Assembly (NCBI GenBank): GCA_903830725.1 | Contig: CAIKVH010000107.1 | Span: 1 to 64,000, forward strand | Direction: 5' to 3' | Source of the DNA: an uncultured Burkholderiales bacterium | GTDB taxonomy: Bacteria > Pseudomonadota > Gammaproteobacteria > Burkholderiales > Burkholderiaceae_C | Length of the DNA stretch: 64,000 nt | Part shown: positions 18,231 to 29,360 of the stretch, piece after piece | Layout of the letters: each line of letters opens with the position of its first letter | Position numbering within the stretch: the first letter of the stretch is position 1 | Translations under genes and position numbers: made by a program | Notes under the pieces: model-generated | Told to the model about the DNA's origin: nothing | Seen by the model: the letters and a program-made list of their open reading frames with translations, nothing else | The model's database searches: none

Positions 18231-18306
18231 TGGTGCGGCTGGCGGGGATCGAACCCACGACCCTTGGCTTCGGAGGCCAATACTCTATCCACTGAGCTAC
18301 AACCGC
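18231..18306 (-). tRNA. tRNA-Arg (anticodon CCG)
   Basis: The minus strand gives a 76-base cloverleaf with an encoded CCA end. The acceptor arm GCGGTTG pairs with CAGCCGC (one G-U), the D arm is normal, the anticodon stem TTGGC/GCCAA holds the loop CTCCGAA with anticodon CCG, and the T arm contains GGTTCGATCC. It therefore reads CGG arginine codons. It lies in the 355-base gap between rsmI and the cytochrome c gene. I see no integrase or duplicated tRNA end nearby that would mark an integration site. Confidence 0.96.
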
Positions 18307-18323
18307 TTAAATCATTGCTTTAG

Positions 18324-18329
18324 ATTGTA
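18324..18329 (-). promoter_or_regulatory. Probable -10 box of the tRNA-Arg gene
   Basis: On the minus strand TACAAT lies 17 bases before the tRNA 5' end, giving a predicted start about 10 bases upstream of the mature tRNA. A good -35 box at 16-18 bases spacing is not evident, so the call rests on the -10 match and position only. Confidence 0.35.
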
Positions 18330-18463
18330 GGCCCAACATTCACTTTATTTCTTGAAATCAACAGACTTTGTTTGCCCTTTAATATTTACAGTCATCCAAC
18401 ATTCGTTTTACATCGGTCGTTATAATCTCCCTTTAAATTTGACACTGCCTATTTGAGGAACTT

Positions 18464-18994
18464 ATGAGCGATCACGACGAGCAAAATCACGATGGACCTA
18501 TCAGAACACCTAAGCAGTTTTTATGGGTTGTACTTTTCTCATTTGTTTTGCCGATTTTTGTTATTATTGGTTTGGTTTATTATGTAGGTTCAGCCAATAA
18601 GCCAGCTGAAGGATCTTCTGATCTACCAAAATCCATTGCAGAACGTATCCAAAAGGTTGGCGTCGTTGATGTTAGAGATGCAAACAGAGAGCTAAAGTCT
18701 GGCGAGGAAGTCTTCAAAGCACAATGCACGACTTGTCACACTATCGGAGCACTTGGTTCACCCAAATACGGTGACGCAGCAGCGTGGGCTCCCCGAGTTA
18801 AAAAGGGATACGACGCACTATTAACATCGGCCCTAAAAGGCAAAGGCAAGATGGGAGCTCAAGGCGGTGGTGAGTATAACGATACAGAAATTGGCCGCGC
18901 TGTTGTGTACATGGCCAATGCTGGAGGGGCTAAGTTTGCCGATCCTAAAGCACCAAAGGCTCCGACAGCAGATGCCCCCATGTCATCCAAATAA
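18464..18994 (+). CDS. Membrane-anchored class I cytochrome c (cytochrome c5-like)
   Basis: This is a single-haem electron carrier facing the periplasm. One membrane helix spans about residues 20-45 (FLWVVLFSFVLPIFVIIGLV and on). The haem motif CTTCH lies at about residues 87-91 and a downstream Met ligand is likely in KGKMGAQGGG or the VVYMANAGG segment near 148. The C-terminus is Ala/Pro/Lys-rich. A GAGGAACTT ribosome site fixes the start. Similar proteins in Burkholderiales sit in this neighbourhood next to rsmI-linked genes. Partner oxidase or dehydrogenase is unknown. Confidence 0.92.
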   Translation: MSDHDEQNHDGPIRTPKQFLWVVLFSFVLPIFVIIGLVYYVGSANKPAEGSSDLPKSIAERIQKVGVVDVRDANRELKSGEEVFKAQCTTCHTIGALGSPKYGDAAAWAPRVKKGYDALLTSALKGKGKMGAQGGGEYNDTEIGRAVVYMANAGGAKFADPKAPKAPTADAPMSSK

Positions 18995-19034
18995 ATTTCC
19001 CCTCTTTTAGAGTTCACATTAACTTGTTCAAAAG

Positions 19035-19058
19035 CCAGTCATATGACTGGTTTTTTTT
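19035..19058 (+). terminator. Intrinsic terminator after cytochrome c, inside the end of the facing gene
   Basis: CCAGTCATATGACTGG (19035-19050) is a perfect palindrome followed by eight T residues at 19051-19058, a strong plus-strand terminator. The hairpin contains the stop codon (19039-19041, minus strand) of the convergent gene. On the minus strand it is followed by CTTTT, so weak bidirectional function is possible. Confidence 0.8.
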
Positions 19059-19569
19059 CACTTGGACTTTTTACATAGCCAAATCTAGCCTCTAATTCTG
19101 TTGACAACACTTCCTCAAGCATCCACCCATTGCTGTCTAATTCATCTACAAATATATCCATGTCAAGTGTGTGTATCAGTCCAAGTCCTTGATTCGTAAA
19201 CAGGTAAACTCTTCCCGTCTCATCCGTGTATGCCTGCCTTGCTTGGACGCATTCTAGGGTTTGTGTAATGACTTTATTTTCATTATCAAATCGCAATATC
19301 CAAGGCGCAATTTCCAGTTCTACAAATACTTGCTGAGGACCGTTCTGGAAATAATACCTTCCCTGATCATCTTGTTCATAATTCCGGTTGATAAATTCAA
19401 TTAATTTTCTGTGCTCTAACTTTGCACCCTTTGACACAGCAAACGTGCCCCGGCTTTGAGCCGCTTCGTCTCTTAAATACCAATCTCCTCTGCTGTCTAG
19501 CCCTAGCCATCCAAAGCATGACGGTACGTCTGGCCATTTTTTGATTGCTTTTTTTACAATTTCGTCCAT
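19039..19569 (-). CDS. Conserved protein of unknown function, downstream of the YheT hydrolase
   Basis: This protein of 176 residues has no signal peptide or membrane segment. It is rich in Trp, Asp and aromatic residues, with a repeated style of short strands (GWLGLDSRGDWYLRD near 20-34, DDQGRYYFQNGPQQVFVELE near 66-85, DETGRVYLFTNQGLG near 115-129) that suggests a beta-rich fold. I recall a burkholderial DUF of about this length but cannot assign the number with confidence. Its start overlaps the end of the YheT gene by 16 bases, so translation is probably coupled. Its stop lies inside the terminator hairpin of the facing cytochrome gene. Confidence 0.8.
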   Translation of the reverse strand: MDEIVKKAIKKWPDVPSCFGWLGLDSRGDWYLRDEAAQSRGTFAVSKGAKLEHRKLIEFINRNYEQDDQGRYYFQNGPQQVFVELEIAPWILRFDNENKVITQTLECVQARQAYTDETGRVYLFTNQGLGLIHTLDMDIFVDELDSNGWMLEEVLSTELEARFGYVKSPSEKKPVI

Positions 19570-20519
19570 GCCGTTATCAATTCAGGTAATGCATTTAAAT
19601 TTCCAGGCAGACTGGATTGAACATATCCTACATGCCCCCCTGCAGTCGTATAAATTGTGGTTGCGTTCTTATTGAACGCTTTGTATTCAGGTAAAGATCT
19701 AGCTGGGACTAAGGGGTCATTTAATGCGTTTATCACCAAGTGTCTGATCTTAATATCGCTGAGTTTCTTATTTGATGAACAGGTGCGCCAATATTCATCT
19801 GTATTTTTAAACCCATGCAATGGCGCTGTAAAGTAGTTATCAAATTCGTATAAACTTTTACTTTGCTCGACACGCTCGTAATTAAACAAACCTGGAAACT
19901 GCTTGATCTTTTGCCTTGCTTTTTGCTTCATGGTTTTCAGGAAACGGCGTTCATAAATCCAGTGGTTTACACCACGCCCAATCTCAATCCCACTTTGCAT
20001 TAAATCTAACGGAGCACAGATGGCAACAACACCAGAAACATCTTTTTCCGCCTGTTCCCCTGCTTCTTGTGCCCATCTCAGTAATGCATTTCCTCCAAGA
20101 GAAACCCCGATTGCCCATATGGGGCCAGCATACACACTTCGAATTTTAGAAAGTATCCACCCGACCTCCACAAAATCACCACTGTGATATGCCCTTGGTC
20201 CAATATTTATTTCTCCACCACACCCCCTAAAATGAGGCACCACCAACCCAAATTCTCCCTTTGTTAAAACATTTGCAAATGCCCTTGAGTAGTGGCTCAT
20301 TGAGCTCCCTTCCAAGCCGTGGAACAACACAAACAATGTATTTTTTTGTAAGGCATCCTTTGTCCAATCCAAATCAATAAAATCTTGATCAGGTGTCACT
20401 AAACGCTCACGTAACCATATATTACGTTCTGGGCAAATGGCTGCCCCAAAAAGTGCAGGGTAAATTGTTTGGATGTGCCCACCAGGCAACCATGGGGGGG
20501 GGTTATACCCCCAATTCAA
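19554..20519 (-). CDS. YheT family alpha/beta hydrolase
   Basis: YheT-family proteins are alpha/beta hydrolases with carboxylesterase-like activity and no settled substrate. The start contains the family mark PPPWLPGGHIQTIYPALF (about 7-24). LFHGLEGSSMSHYSRA (about 68-83) holds the oxyanion region, GVSLGGNALLRW (about 138-149) the nucleophile Ser, with Asp near 270 (NALNDPLVP) and His near 297 (GGHVGYV). The start is a TTG overlapping the TGA of the upstream NTF2-like gene (TTGA); no ATG precedes the conserved region. A run of nine C residues encodes Pro7-9. Confidence 0.9.
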   Translation of the reverse strand: MNWGYNPPPWLPGGHIQTIYPALFGAAICPERNIWLRERLVTPDQDFIDLDWTKDALQKNTLFVLFHGLEGSSMSHYSRAFANVLTKGEFGLVVPHFRGCGGEINIGPRAYHSGDFVEVGWILSKIRSVYAGPIWAIGVSLGGNALLRWAQEAGEQAEKDVSGVVAICAPLDLMQSGIEIGRGVNHWIYERRFLKTMKQKARQKIKQFPGLFNYERVEQSKSLYEFDNYFTAPLHGFKNTDEYWRTCSSNKKLSDIKIRHLVINALNDPLVPARSLPEYKAFNKNATTIYTTAGGHVGYVQSSLPGNLNALPELITAWTKL

Positions 20520-20968
20520 TGAAGCACCTGATTAGACAGGCTTAGATCTTTCATTTCGCTTGGAGACCCAGGACTAGCATGATGTATGACTAACTTCCAG
20601 CCTTGGGCAGTTCTTTGGTACACATTCGTTGTAGATGTATATGCCTTTTGAGGACCATCAGGAAGCATTACTTCTACACGCTCTATTACGCTGTGTACTT
20701 CGCTTGTTAAGGAGCTAATTTTAATTACGCGTTCTGGGTGTGCTTGAATGGATCCGTTCACGAACATAGATTCAAACGAAGCTCTTATTGCGGCCAAGCC
20801 AACTATCCTAGGCCCGCCTGGGTGAATGCAGACAATGTCATCATCATCGCCCCAACAGGACATCAATTTATCAAGGTCTGCATTTTGTAAAGCATCGTAG
20901 AAGACAGCTTCCACATCGTCAGATGTTCCGCCTATCGTTGCGGCTGCTAGTTGCTTTGTTTTCGTCAT
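20516..20968 (-). CDS. SnoaL/NTF2-like domain protein
   Basis: The 150-residue cone-shaped NTF2-like fold is suggested by the helix VEAVFYDALQNADLDKLMSCW (about 19-39), then DDIVCIHPGGPRIVGLAAIR (about 43-62) and a C-terminal strand GWKLVIHHASPGSP (about 124-137). Members include polyketide cyclases, ketosteroid isomerases and many non-catalytic ligand binders. The conserved His-Pro-Gly-Gly is typical of the subgroup common in proteobacteria. It is the first gene of a three-gene unit with the YheT hydrolase and the unknown protein. It follows the ATP synthase operon by 67 bases. Confidence 0.82.
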   Translation of the reverse strand: MTKTKQLAAATIGGTSDDVEAVFYDALQNADLDKLMSCWGDDDDIVCIHPGGPRIVGLAAIRASFESMFVNGSIQAHPERVIKISSLTSEVHSVIERVEVMLPDGPQKAYTSTTNVYQRTAQGWKLVIHHASPGSPSEMKDLSLSNQVLH

Positions 20969-21035
20969 ATTTTTCTTAATTGGATTAATACATTTTGTAT
21001 TTAAATCTATTAAGACTTAGAGCCGAAGTAGCTTA

Positions 21036-21458
21036 TTATCTTTTCTTACCGTGCAAACGTCTTACGGCTGCTAATTGTGCCGCGAGTATCACCAACTCAG
21101 ACTGCGCCCTGGCCAAGTCCTGGCCCCCTTTTGCATTCTTAAGCGCCTCTTCTGCAACTTGTTTAGCGTGCAGCGCTTTCTCTTCGTCTAAGTCCTTAGC
21201 CCTTACAGCCGTATCAGAAAGGACTGTAACACCGTCGGGTTGGACCTCTAGAATTCCGCCAGCCACAAAGACCATTTCTTCTGTTCCGTCTTCGAGTTTG
21301 ATTCGTACGGATCCAGGACGGATTCGCGTAATTAAGGGCGTATGCCTTGGGAATATTCCTAACTCGCCAGATTCACCAGGAAGCACTACAAAGTTAGCCT
21401 TTCCTGAAAAGATTGATTCCTCAGCGCTAACGACATCAACGTTAAAGGTGCTTGTCAT
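21036..21458 (-). CDS. atpC: F0F1 ATP synthase subunit epsilon
   Basis: Epsilon is part of the central stalk and inhibits ATP hydrolysis. The N-terminal beta-sandwich (residues 1-85) contains [20 protein letters not shown] (about 24-43). The C-terminal helical hairpin spans about 88-138, rich in Ala, Glu and Lys. Length 140 is standard. It is the last gene of the atp operon. No clear terminator hairpin with U-run is seen in the 67 bases before the next minus-strand gene, so some readthrough into the NTF2/YheT unit is possible. Confidence 0.96.
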   Translation of the reverse strand: MTSTFNVDVVSAEESIFSGKANFVVLPGESGELGIFPRHTPLITRIRPGSVRIKLEDGTEEMVFVAGGILEVQPDGVTVLSDTAVRAKDLDEEKALHAKQVAEEALKNAKGGQDLARAQSELVILAAQLAAVRRLHGKKR

Positions 21459-21519
21459 TTGATAACTTCCGTTTTATATAGGGTAGCCTACTATCCAACT
21501 AGGTCTGACCCTATTCCTA

Positions 21520-22950
<1,431 letters not shown>

Positions 22951-23817
22951 TTACACCGCCGCCGCACCGGCAACGATCTCTGAGAGTTCTTTCGTAATCG
23001 CTGCTTGACGAGTTTTGTTATAAATTAGCTTGAGTTCGCCAATTACACTTCCTGCATTGTCTGTCGCAGACTTCATCGCCACCATCCTCGCGGATTGCTC
23101 AGAAGCCATATTTTCTGCCAAGGCTTGATAGACCAAGGCTTCAATATATCGAATCAACAAATCTTCAATAACTGTATGTGCATCTGGCTCATACAAATAA
23201 TCCCAACTGTTTTTCTTGTTTGTAGATCTAATTTCATCGCCAGAGAGTGGGAGAAGCTTTTCAACCACCGGCTCTTGTTTCATCGTGTTGATGAACTTCG
23301 TATAGCAAAGATAAACTGAATTAATTTCCCTTGCTACATAGGCATCAAGCAAGACCTTAACCGGCCCTATCAACTTATCCAAATGAGGCGTATCTCCCAG
23401 TTGAGTCACTTGAGAGACAACCTCTACCCCAGCTCTGTTCAAAAAACCAAGACCTTTGTTTCCAATGGCCATTGCTTTTGCCTTATGCCCAGTTGCTTCA
23501 AGGTCTTTAAGCTTTTGACCAACGATGCGAAGCATGTTTGTATTCAAACCGCCACACAATCCCTTGTCCGTTGACACCACTATGAATCCAACGCCATTTG
23601 AGCGGTTGATCTCCATAAAAGGATGCACGTACTCTGGATTCGCTTGTCCCAAATGACATGCGATCTTTTTGATCTTTTCACTGTAGGGCCTTGCAGCGCG
23701 CATCCTGTCCTGAGCTTTCCTCATTTTTGATGCGGCCACCATTTCCATGGCTTTAGTGATCTTCTTGGTATTTTCTACCGATTTGATCTTGCCTCTAATT
23801 TCCTTACCTGCTGCCAT
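22951..23817 (-). CDS. atpG: F0F1 ATP synthase subunit gamma
   Basis: Gamma is the rotating shaft of the enzyme. The N-terminal helix starts [20 protein letters not shown] and continues through [13 protein letters not shown] (about 24-36). [17 protein letters not shown] (about 78-94) and the C-terminal helix [20 protein letters not shown] (about 235-254) are highly conserved. Length 288 is standard. It lies between atpA (30 bases upstream) and atpD. Confidence 0.97.
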   Translation of the reverse strand: MAAGKEIRGKIKSVENTKKITKAMEMVAASKMRKAQDRMRAARPYSEKIKKIACHLGQANPEYVHPFMEINRSNGVGFIVVSTDKGLCGGLNTNMLRIVGQKLKDLEATGHKAKAMAIGNKGLGFLNRAGVEVVSQVTQLGDTPHLDKLIGPVKVLLDAYVAREINSVYLCYTKFINTMKQEPVVEKLLPLSGDEIRSTNKKNSWDYLYEPDAHTVIEDLLIRYIEALVYQALAENMASEQSARMVAMKSATDNAGSVIGELKLIYNKTRQAAITKELSEIVAGAAAV

Positions 23818-23847
23818 TAAAGCTTCCTTAAGTTCATCAGGTACGGT

Positions 23848-25386
23848 TTAAACGAAAGACTTTTTGAATTCAGCTACAGCCGTTGTGAGCTCAGCCTCAG
23901 CATCTTTGTCCATCGCCTTGTCTTTTTCTAACTTCGCCAATAACGAAGCGTGTTGATCTTTCAAGTGGCCATGTAGTCCTGCCTCAAAAGCCAAAACTCG
24001 GTTTACGGCAATGTCATCCAAGTAGCCCTTGTTCACAGCAAACAAAGTTGAACCCATTAAGCTTATGTTCAAGGGACTGTACTGAGCCTGTTTTAGTAAT
24101 TCAGTCACACGGGCACCACGGTCCAATTGTTTTCTTGTCGCCTCATCTAAATCAGATGCGAATTGGGCAAACGCTGCCAATTCACGGTACTGAGCTAAAT
24201 CGGTTCGAATACCACCGGACAAATTCTTAATTAATTTTGTTTGCGCTGCCCCGCCCACTCGGGACACGGAGATACCAGCATTAATTGCAGGACGAATCCC
24301 AGAATTAAACAAACTAGTTTCTAAAAAGATTTGTCCGTCTGTGATAGAAATTACATTTGTTGGTACAAATGCCGAAACGTCACCAGCTTGGGTTTCAATG
24401 ATTGGCAACGCAGTCAGTGAACCTGTTTTTCCTTTAACAGCACCTTTTGTAAATTCCTCTACATAATGCTCATTCACTCGCGCTGCTCTTTCTAATAACC
24501 GGCTGTGCAAATAGAAAACATCGCCCGGATAAGCTTCACGCCCTGGCGGCCGCCTCAGAAGAAGTGAAACCTGACGGTATGCAACTGCCTGCTTTGATAA
24601 ATCGTCATAAACAATCAATGCATCTTGCCCGCGGTCTCTAAAGTACTCCCCCATCGTGCAACCCGAATAAGCGGATACATATTGCATCGCTGCTGACTCA
24701 GATGCAGTTGCGGCGACAACAATTGTGTAATCCATTGCCCCGGCCTGCTCAAGCGCCCGAACTACGTTTTTAACTGACGATGCTTTTTGCCCAATCGCGA
24801 CATAGATACAGGTCATATTCTGACCCTTTTGATTGATGATGGCATCAATCGCTACAGCTGTTTTACCTGTTTGCCTATCACCAATGATCAATTCCCTTTG
24901 TCCACGACCAATAGGAACCATGGAGTCGATAGACTTCAATCCTGTTTGCATTGGCTGAGATACAGATTGACGAGCAATAACACCAGGCGCAACCTTTTCG
25001 ATCACATCAGTCATTTTTGCATTAATCGGACCCTTACCGTCTATGGGGTGTCCGAGCGCATTAACAACTCGGCCAATAAGCTCTGGCCCAACGGGTACCT
25101 CTAAAATCCTGCCAGTACATTTGACAGTATCGCCTTCAGAAATATGCTCATAGTCTCCCAAAATCACAGAGCCAACTGAGTCACGCTCTAAATTAAGGGC
25201 CAGGCCAAATGTGTTGTTAGGGAACTCCAACATCTCCCCTTGCATCACATCACTAAGTCCATGGATACGGCATATCCCATCACTAACGGAGATTACCGTA
25301 CCTTGATTGCGAATGTCGGCACTAGGCGCCAATCCTTCAATGCGACTCTTGATGAGTTCGGAGATTTCTGCGGGATTGAGTTGCAT
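23848..25386 (-). CDS. atpA: F0F1 ATP synthase subunit alpha
   Basis: Alpha forms the non-catalytic nucleotide sites. The P-loop [15 protein letters not shown] lies at about 169-183 and the ATP synthase alpha/beta signature region near [14 protein letters not shown] at about 365-378. [17 protein letters not shown] (about 264-280) is typical. The length of 512 residues is standard. The start is an ATG 46 bases downstream of atpH. Confidence 0.97.
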   Translation of the reverse strand: MQLNPAEISELIKSRIEGLAPSADIRNQGTVISVSDGICRIHGLSDVMQGEMLEFPNNTFGLALNLERDSVGSVILGDYEHISEGDTVKCTGRILEVPVGPELIGRVVNALGHPIDGKGPINAKMTDVIEKVAPGVIARQSVSQPMQTGLKSIDSMVPIGRGQRELIIGDRQTGKTAVAIDAIINQKGQNMTCIYVAIGQKASSVKNVVRALEQAGAMDYTIVVAATASESAAMQYVSAYSGCTMGEYFRDRGQDALIVYDDLSKQAVAYRQVSLLLRRPPGREAYPGDVFYLHSRLLERAARVNEHYVEEFTKGAVKGKTGSLTALPIIETQAGDVSAFVPTNVISITDGQIFLETSLFNSGIRPAINAGISVSRVGGAAQTKLIKNLSGGIRTDLAQYRELAAFAQFASDLDEATRKQLDRGARVTELLKQAQYSPLNISLMGSTLFAVNKGYLDDIAVNRVLAFEAGLHGHLKDQHASLLAKLEKDKAMDKDAEAELTTAVAEFKKSFV

Positions 25387-25432
25387 GACTCTTTCCTTCT
25401 TTCTTATTTAAGGGTCTTGTCCAAATCTCGGG

Positions 25433-25966
25433 TTAGGAGATCAGGGCTACTTTCATTTCTTCAAGGCGGGACTTTACAGAAGTGTCAAGCACTTCATCGC
25501 CCACCACCACTCTAACGCCGCCTATGAGGCTCTCGTCAATTTCAACACTGGTTTGCAATTGACGAGCAAAGCGCTTTACCAAAACCTCAGTTACAGCCGC
25601 TTGTGCGGCAGCATCCAAGGGAAAAGCACTGTAAATGACTGCCTCAGAAAATCCTGATTGGGCATTCAACAATGCTCTGTACTGATGCGCAACTTCTGGC
25701 AGAACACTCAAGCGACCGTGTTCTAGCAAAGTTTGCAGAAAATTAACCCAAGCTTGTGAAAGATTAATTTTCAATACAGAAGCCAATAGGTCCATCACTT
25801 GCGGCACAGAGACCTTTGGATTCAAAGTGCACTGCTGCACACGGTCATCCTGCGCTATCAAAGCAAGCGAATCCAGCAGATCAGCCGTCTCTTGCGGAGC
25901 GCCCAAGCCCTTAGACTTGAAAAGCGCTTCTGCATAGGGTCGAGCTATTGTTGCAAGTTCTGCCAT
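25433..25966 (-). CDS. atpH: F0F1 ATP synthase subunit delta
   Basis: Delta joins F1 to the peripheral stalk. The N-terminal six-helix domain begins IARPYAEALFKSKG (about 7-20). The C-terminal part has the family pattern DESLIGGVRVVVGDEVLDTS (about 143-162) followed by SRLEEMKVALIS. Length 177 is normal. It starts 8 bases after atpF ends. Confidence 0.96.
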   Translation of the reverse strand: MAELATIARPYAEALFKSKGLGAPQETADLLDSLALIAQDDRVQQCTLNPKVSVPQVMDLLASVLKINLSQAWVNFLQTLLEHGRLSVLPEVAHQYRALLNAQSGFSEAVIYSAFPLDAAAQAAVTEVLVKRFARQLQTSVEIDESLIGGVRVVVGDEVLDTSVKSRLEEMKVALIS

Positions 25967-25974
25967 AAGACCTC

Positions 25975-26445
25975 TTACAACTCAGTCTTTAAGCGAGCCA
26001 ACAAATCAGCGTGAACAGAGGCGTTAACCTCTTTTCGAAGTATTTGTTCTGCCCCCTTAACTGCCAATTCAGCCACTTGATTGCGCAAAGCCTCTTTGGC
26101 CCGAACAATTTGCTGCTCAGCCTCAACTTTGGCGGCAGCAATTATTTTATTGGCCTCCTCAGAAGCGGCAGCTTTAGCCTCTTCAATCAGAGCCTGTGCT
26201 CGGCGCTCTGCATTGGCAACAATTCCAGCCCCTTCAGCGCGAGTTTGATTGAGTCTTAACTCAACCTCTTTGTGCGCGTTAGAGAGCTCGATTTTTGCGT
26301 GCTCTGCAGCAGCTAATCCATGTGCTATTTTTTCAGCTCGCTCATCTAAGGCATGTGCAATAGGTGGCCACACGAATCGCATCGTGAACCACACCAATAT
26401 CGCAAATACGATAGCCTGAACAAACAGCGTTGCATTGATACTCAC
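25975..26445 (-). CDS. atpF: F0F1 ATP synthase subunit b
   Basis: Subunit b is the membrane-anchored peripheral stalk. One N-terminal membrane helix (about residues 5-25, [20 protein letters not shown]) is followed by WPPI and a long charged helix rich in Ala, Glu and Lys to the C-terminus. Length 156 is the usual size. The start is GTG, supported by an AAAGGTG ribosome site 6 bases upstream. It lies 31 bases after atpE. Confidence 0.96.
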   Translation of the reverse strand: MSINATLFVQAIVFAILVWFTMRFVWPPIAHALDERAEKIAHGLAAAEHAKIELSNAHKEVELRLNQTRAEGAGIVANAERRAQALIEEAKAAASEEANKIIAAAKVEAEQQIVRAKEALRNQVAELAVKGAEQILRKEVNASVHADLLARLKTEL

Positions 26446-26476
26446 GGCAACACCTTTCTATGAGCGGTTGTACAAA

Positions 26477-26740
<264 letters not shown>

Positions 26741-26779
26741 TCAAATAAAAAATGGAAAGGTTGAAAAAAAATTACCCAA

Positions 26780-27643
26780 TCAATGCGCGTCATGCGCCTG
26801 ACCGACATACACCAAAGTCAACATCATAAAAATGAAGGCTTGTAGCGTGATGATCAAAATATGGAAGATTGCCCAAATTGTTCCCGCAATGATTTGACCA
26901 ATTGGCAACAAAATCCCTGGCAAAGAAAGAGCGGCCGTACCGCCCATCAAGGCAATCAACATGAACACCAACTCACCGGCATACATGTTTCCAAAAAGTC
27001 GCATGCCATGAGACACAGTCTTAGCCGCGAACTCAATCATCTGCATTAAAAAATTAATCGGCCACAAAATGGGGTGGGCACCAAATGGGGCAGTAAATAG
27101 CTCATGCGCCCAACCACCAATTCCCTTGATCTTGATGTTGTAAACAATACAAATCAATAAGACAGAAGTGGACAACCCAAGTGTTGTCGATAAATCTGCC
27201 GTTGGGACAACTCTTAAAAAAGCGTGGTGAGCGCTCTCACCGTTTATCTCAAATATACGCCCCCAAATCCAGGGCAACAAATCGACGGGCAATAAATCCA
27301 TCGCATTCATCATAAATATCCAAACAAAAACCGTAAGCGCCAATGGAGCCACCAAGGCCCTACTGCGCTCATTATGGATAATTGCCTTTGATTGGTTATC
27401 AACCAATTCAAACAAAATTTCAACTGCCGCTTGAAAACGGCTTGGAACACCAGGGGTGACCTTGCGAGCCGCGTTCCATAGCAAAAAGGCGCCGACCAAG
27501 CCCAGCAAAGCCGACCAAAAAATAGAATCTAAGTTGTAAACAGAAAAGTCAATGATGCCTGACATCGGCTTATTTTGCAGATGCGTAAGGTGGTGACCTA
27601 TATATTCACCAGCGGTAGGAGCGTTTTCTACTTCTACTGACAT
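26780..27643 (-). CDS. atpB: F0F1 ATP synthase subunit a
   Basis: Subunit a provides the proton half-channels. It has five to six membrane helices. The essential Arg lies in [20 protein letters not shown] (Arg in MRLFGN, about residue 203). I place the start at the ATG at 27643 (MSVEVENAP). The frame stays open 28 codons further upstream, but that extension runs into the end of atpI and looks non-homologous. The remaining 287 residues match the long burkholderial subunit a. Confidence 0.95.
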   Translation of the reverse strand: MSVEVENAPTAGEYIGHHLTHLQNKPMSGIIDFSVYNLDSIFWSALLGLVGAFLLWNAARKVTPGVPSRFQAAVEILFELVDNQSKAIIHNERSRALVAPLALTVFVWIFMMNAMDLLPVDLLPWIWGRIFEINGESAHHAFLRVVPTADLSTTLGLSTSVLLICIVYNIKIKGIGGWAHELFTAPFGAHPILWPINFLMQMIEFAAKTVSHGMRLFGNMYAGELVFMLIALMGGTAALSLPGILLPIGQIIAGTIWAIFHILIITLQAFIFMMLTLVYVGQAHDAH

Positions 27644-27669
27644 AGTCCATTCTTTATAAAAATTTTCAC

Positions 27670-28155
27670 TTATCGAATTTTGGCACTTTTGGAGTGAACG
27701 GCTTGTCGCCACACCACATAAGCCCAAAAACCCTTAAATGTAAACACCAGACCCACTAACAGCGCGGGCCAACTCAATTCATCAACCAAAATTCTAGGAG
27801 CCAAAATCAGCATTGCCACCGACAATGCAATTTTTGCAAACTCCCAAACAAAAAACTTCACAAGGCTAGCAGCAACTCCAACGCCAAATTTAGAATTAAG
27901 CCCCCTGGCACAAACAAACGCTGGCAAAATCACAACCATTACGCCGTAAAGTGACGACAGCCCCCATCCAAATCCGCCCGTCCCGTACTCCGCCAAAAAG
28001 CTAAGTGAAACAACACTCAACCCAACCAAGCACTGGGCTTTCATCAACAGCCAAACATTTTCCTGAGGAAATTGACTTCGCCATTTTGCAGCTTGCTCCG
28101 GGGTTAAAGGCCTAAAGTCTTCTTCATGCTCTTCATTAATCAACTCTTGAGACAT
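27670..28155 (-). CDS. atpI: ATP synthase subunit I (AtpI-like membrane protein)
   Basis: AtpI is a small integral membrane protein thought to help c-ring assembly or magnesium supply. The acidic, soluble N-terminus (residues 1-35, with [16 protein letters not shown]) is followed by four hydrophobic helices (about 40-60, 68-88, 95-115 and 123-150). Length 161 fits the burkholderial type. It is the first gene of the atp operon, 26 bases before atpB. A -10 box lies about 98 bases upstream. Confidence 0.9.
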   Translation of the reverse strand: MSQELINEEHEEDFRPLTPEQAAKWRSQFPQENVWLLMKAQCLVGLSVVSLSFLAEYGTGGFGWGLSSLYGVMVVILPAFVCARGLNSKFGVGVAASLVKFFVWEFAKIALSVAMLILAPRILVDELSWPALLVGLVFTFKGFWAYVVWRQAVHSKSAKIR

Positions 28156-28252
28156 AAATGATTTTCACTTCAGAACTAGCACTTTAGGCCAGCAAATGGT
28201 TGCCCACAAGCAACCCACTCTCTAAACCCACAACCCTCTAGCAAAGCCTGCG

Positions 28253-28292
28253 ATTATAGGGGCATTTGGTCGCTGGGCGAATATAAATGCCC
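28253..28292 (-). promoter_or_regulatory. Probable atp operon promoter (-10 box) with an inverted repeat
   Basis: On the minus strand a perfect TATAAT lies at 28258-28253, about 98 bases before atpI. The -35 region at 17 bases spacing (TTCGCC) is weak. Directly upstream, GGGCATTT (28260-28267) and AAATGCCC (28285-28292) are perfect 8-base complements with a 17-base spacer, so the repeat brackets the -10/-35 spacer and could be an operator. The rest of the 230-base gap, shared with the divergent aminotransferase gene, shows no gene. Confidence 0.5.
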
Positions 28293-28401
28293 AAAAAAAC
28301 CGCGGCGCGCAACATTCGGCATCAAAATTGGTCAATTTGTAATCCTTAACTATGTCTTTAGAACAAAAATCAAGAATTGAAAAAAGTTGCATAATTTGAG
28401 G

Positions 28402-29340
28402 ATGACCACTTTAAATCAATCCCCAATCAACAACATACCAGACACTATTTGCTATCTAAACGGTGAATATTGCCCCTTGAGAGACGCAAAAATAAGCGTA
28501 CTTGATAGAGGGTTCATTTTTGGGGACGGAGTTTACGAAGTTGTACCTATTTATTACGGTCAACCGTTTCGCTTCGATCAGCACATGGACCGCTTAGATA
28601 GGTCTTTGGCTGAGCTAAGAATTCCAAACCCATACTCCAGGAGCGAGTGGCTAAAGTTGGTGACCCAACTTTCAGTACATTTTGCACAGTCCACTGCCGA
28701 AAAAATTAAACAATCTCAACAAATTATCTATATCCAAATTAGTCGCGGAGTAGCGCCACGCGATCATGCCATGCCCCTTGAGTGCGTCCCTACAGTCTTT
28801 ATGATGGCCAGCCCATTCAAACCCGTTTCAACGGAACTTCGCAACTCGGGCGTCAAGTGCGTCAGTGCTCACGACTTTCGATGGGAAAAAGCGCACATTA
28901 AAAGCACCAGCCTTCTTGGAGCTGTCTTTGCGCGCCAAATAAGTGCGGATCTCAATGCAACTGAAACCATTATGTTTAGAGGGGATTATTTAAGCGAAGC
29001 TTCCTCAAGTAATGTATGGATTATTAAGGACGGCACTGTTTTTGCGCCCCCAAAAGATCATTTATTACTTGAGGGAATTAGATACGGATTAATTGAAGAA
29101 ATTTGCAAAGCAAACAATATTCACTTTTCACTAAGAAAAATTACAAAGAGCGAAGTTTTTGACGCTGACGAGGTGGTTTTATCTTCGGCATCCAAGGAAG
29201 TTTTGCCTGTAACGCAAATCGATGAGAGATTGATCGGATTAGGCACAGCTCACCCTGGCAAACCGGGTCCCATATACAAAAAGCTGTACTTGGCTTACCA
29301 ATCATTCGTTGATATGAGCTGTAAACCCAAGTCCGATTAA
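28402..29340 (+). CDS. dat: D-amino acid aminotransferase (class IV, PLP)
   Basis: Dat interconverts D-amino acids and 2-oxo acids, for example D-alanine and D-glutamate. The fold-type IV enzyme begins ICYLNGEYCPLRDAKISVLD, followed by RGFIFGDGVYEVVPIYYG. The PLP lysine lies in KAHIKSTSLLGAV and SEASSSNVWI is the cofactor-phosphate region. Start choice is uncertain: ATG 28402 has GAGG directly against it, while a TTG five codons upstream at 28387 has more room. It leads a tight plus-strand unit with ybeD, lipB and lipA, an arrangement common in Burkholderiales. Branched-chain aminotransferase activity is the main alternative. Confidence 0.88.
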   Translation: MTTLNQSPINNIPDTICYLNGEYCPLRDAKISVLDRGFIFGDGVYEVVPIYYGQPFRFDQHMDRLDRSLAELRIPNPYSRSEWLKLVTQLSVHFAQSTAEKIKQSQQIIYIQISRGVAPRDHAMPLECVPTVFMMASPFKPVSTELRNSGVKCVSAHDFRWEKAHIKSTSLLGAVFARQISADLNATETIMFRGDYLSEASSSNVWIIKDGTVFAPPKDHLLLEGIRYGLIEEICKANNIHFSLRKITKSEVFDADEVVLSSASKEVLPVTQIDERLIGLGTAHPGKPGPIYKKLYLAYQSFVDMSCKPKSD

Positions 29341-29360
29341 CGACTCTTATCCATCAATTC

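Noticed and set aside
18231-18463. tRNA-Arg as an integration site of a genomic island
   Set aside because: No integrase, no repeated tRNA 3' end and no change in gene content on either side.
20995-21462. 155-residue open frame on the plus strand over atpC
   Set aside because: It is a reverse-strand shadow of atpC with no family resemblance and no ribosome site.
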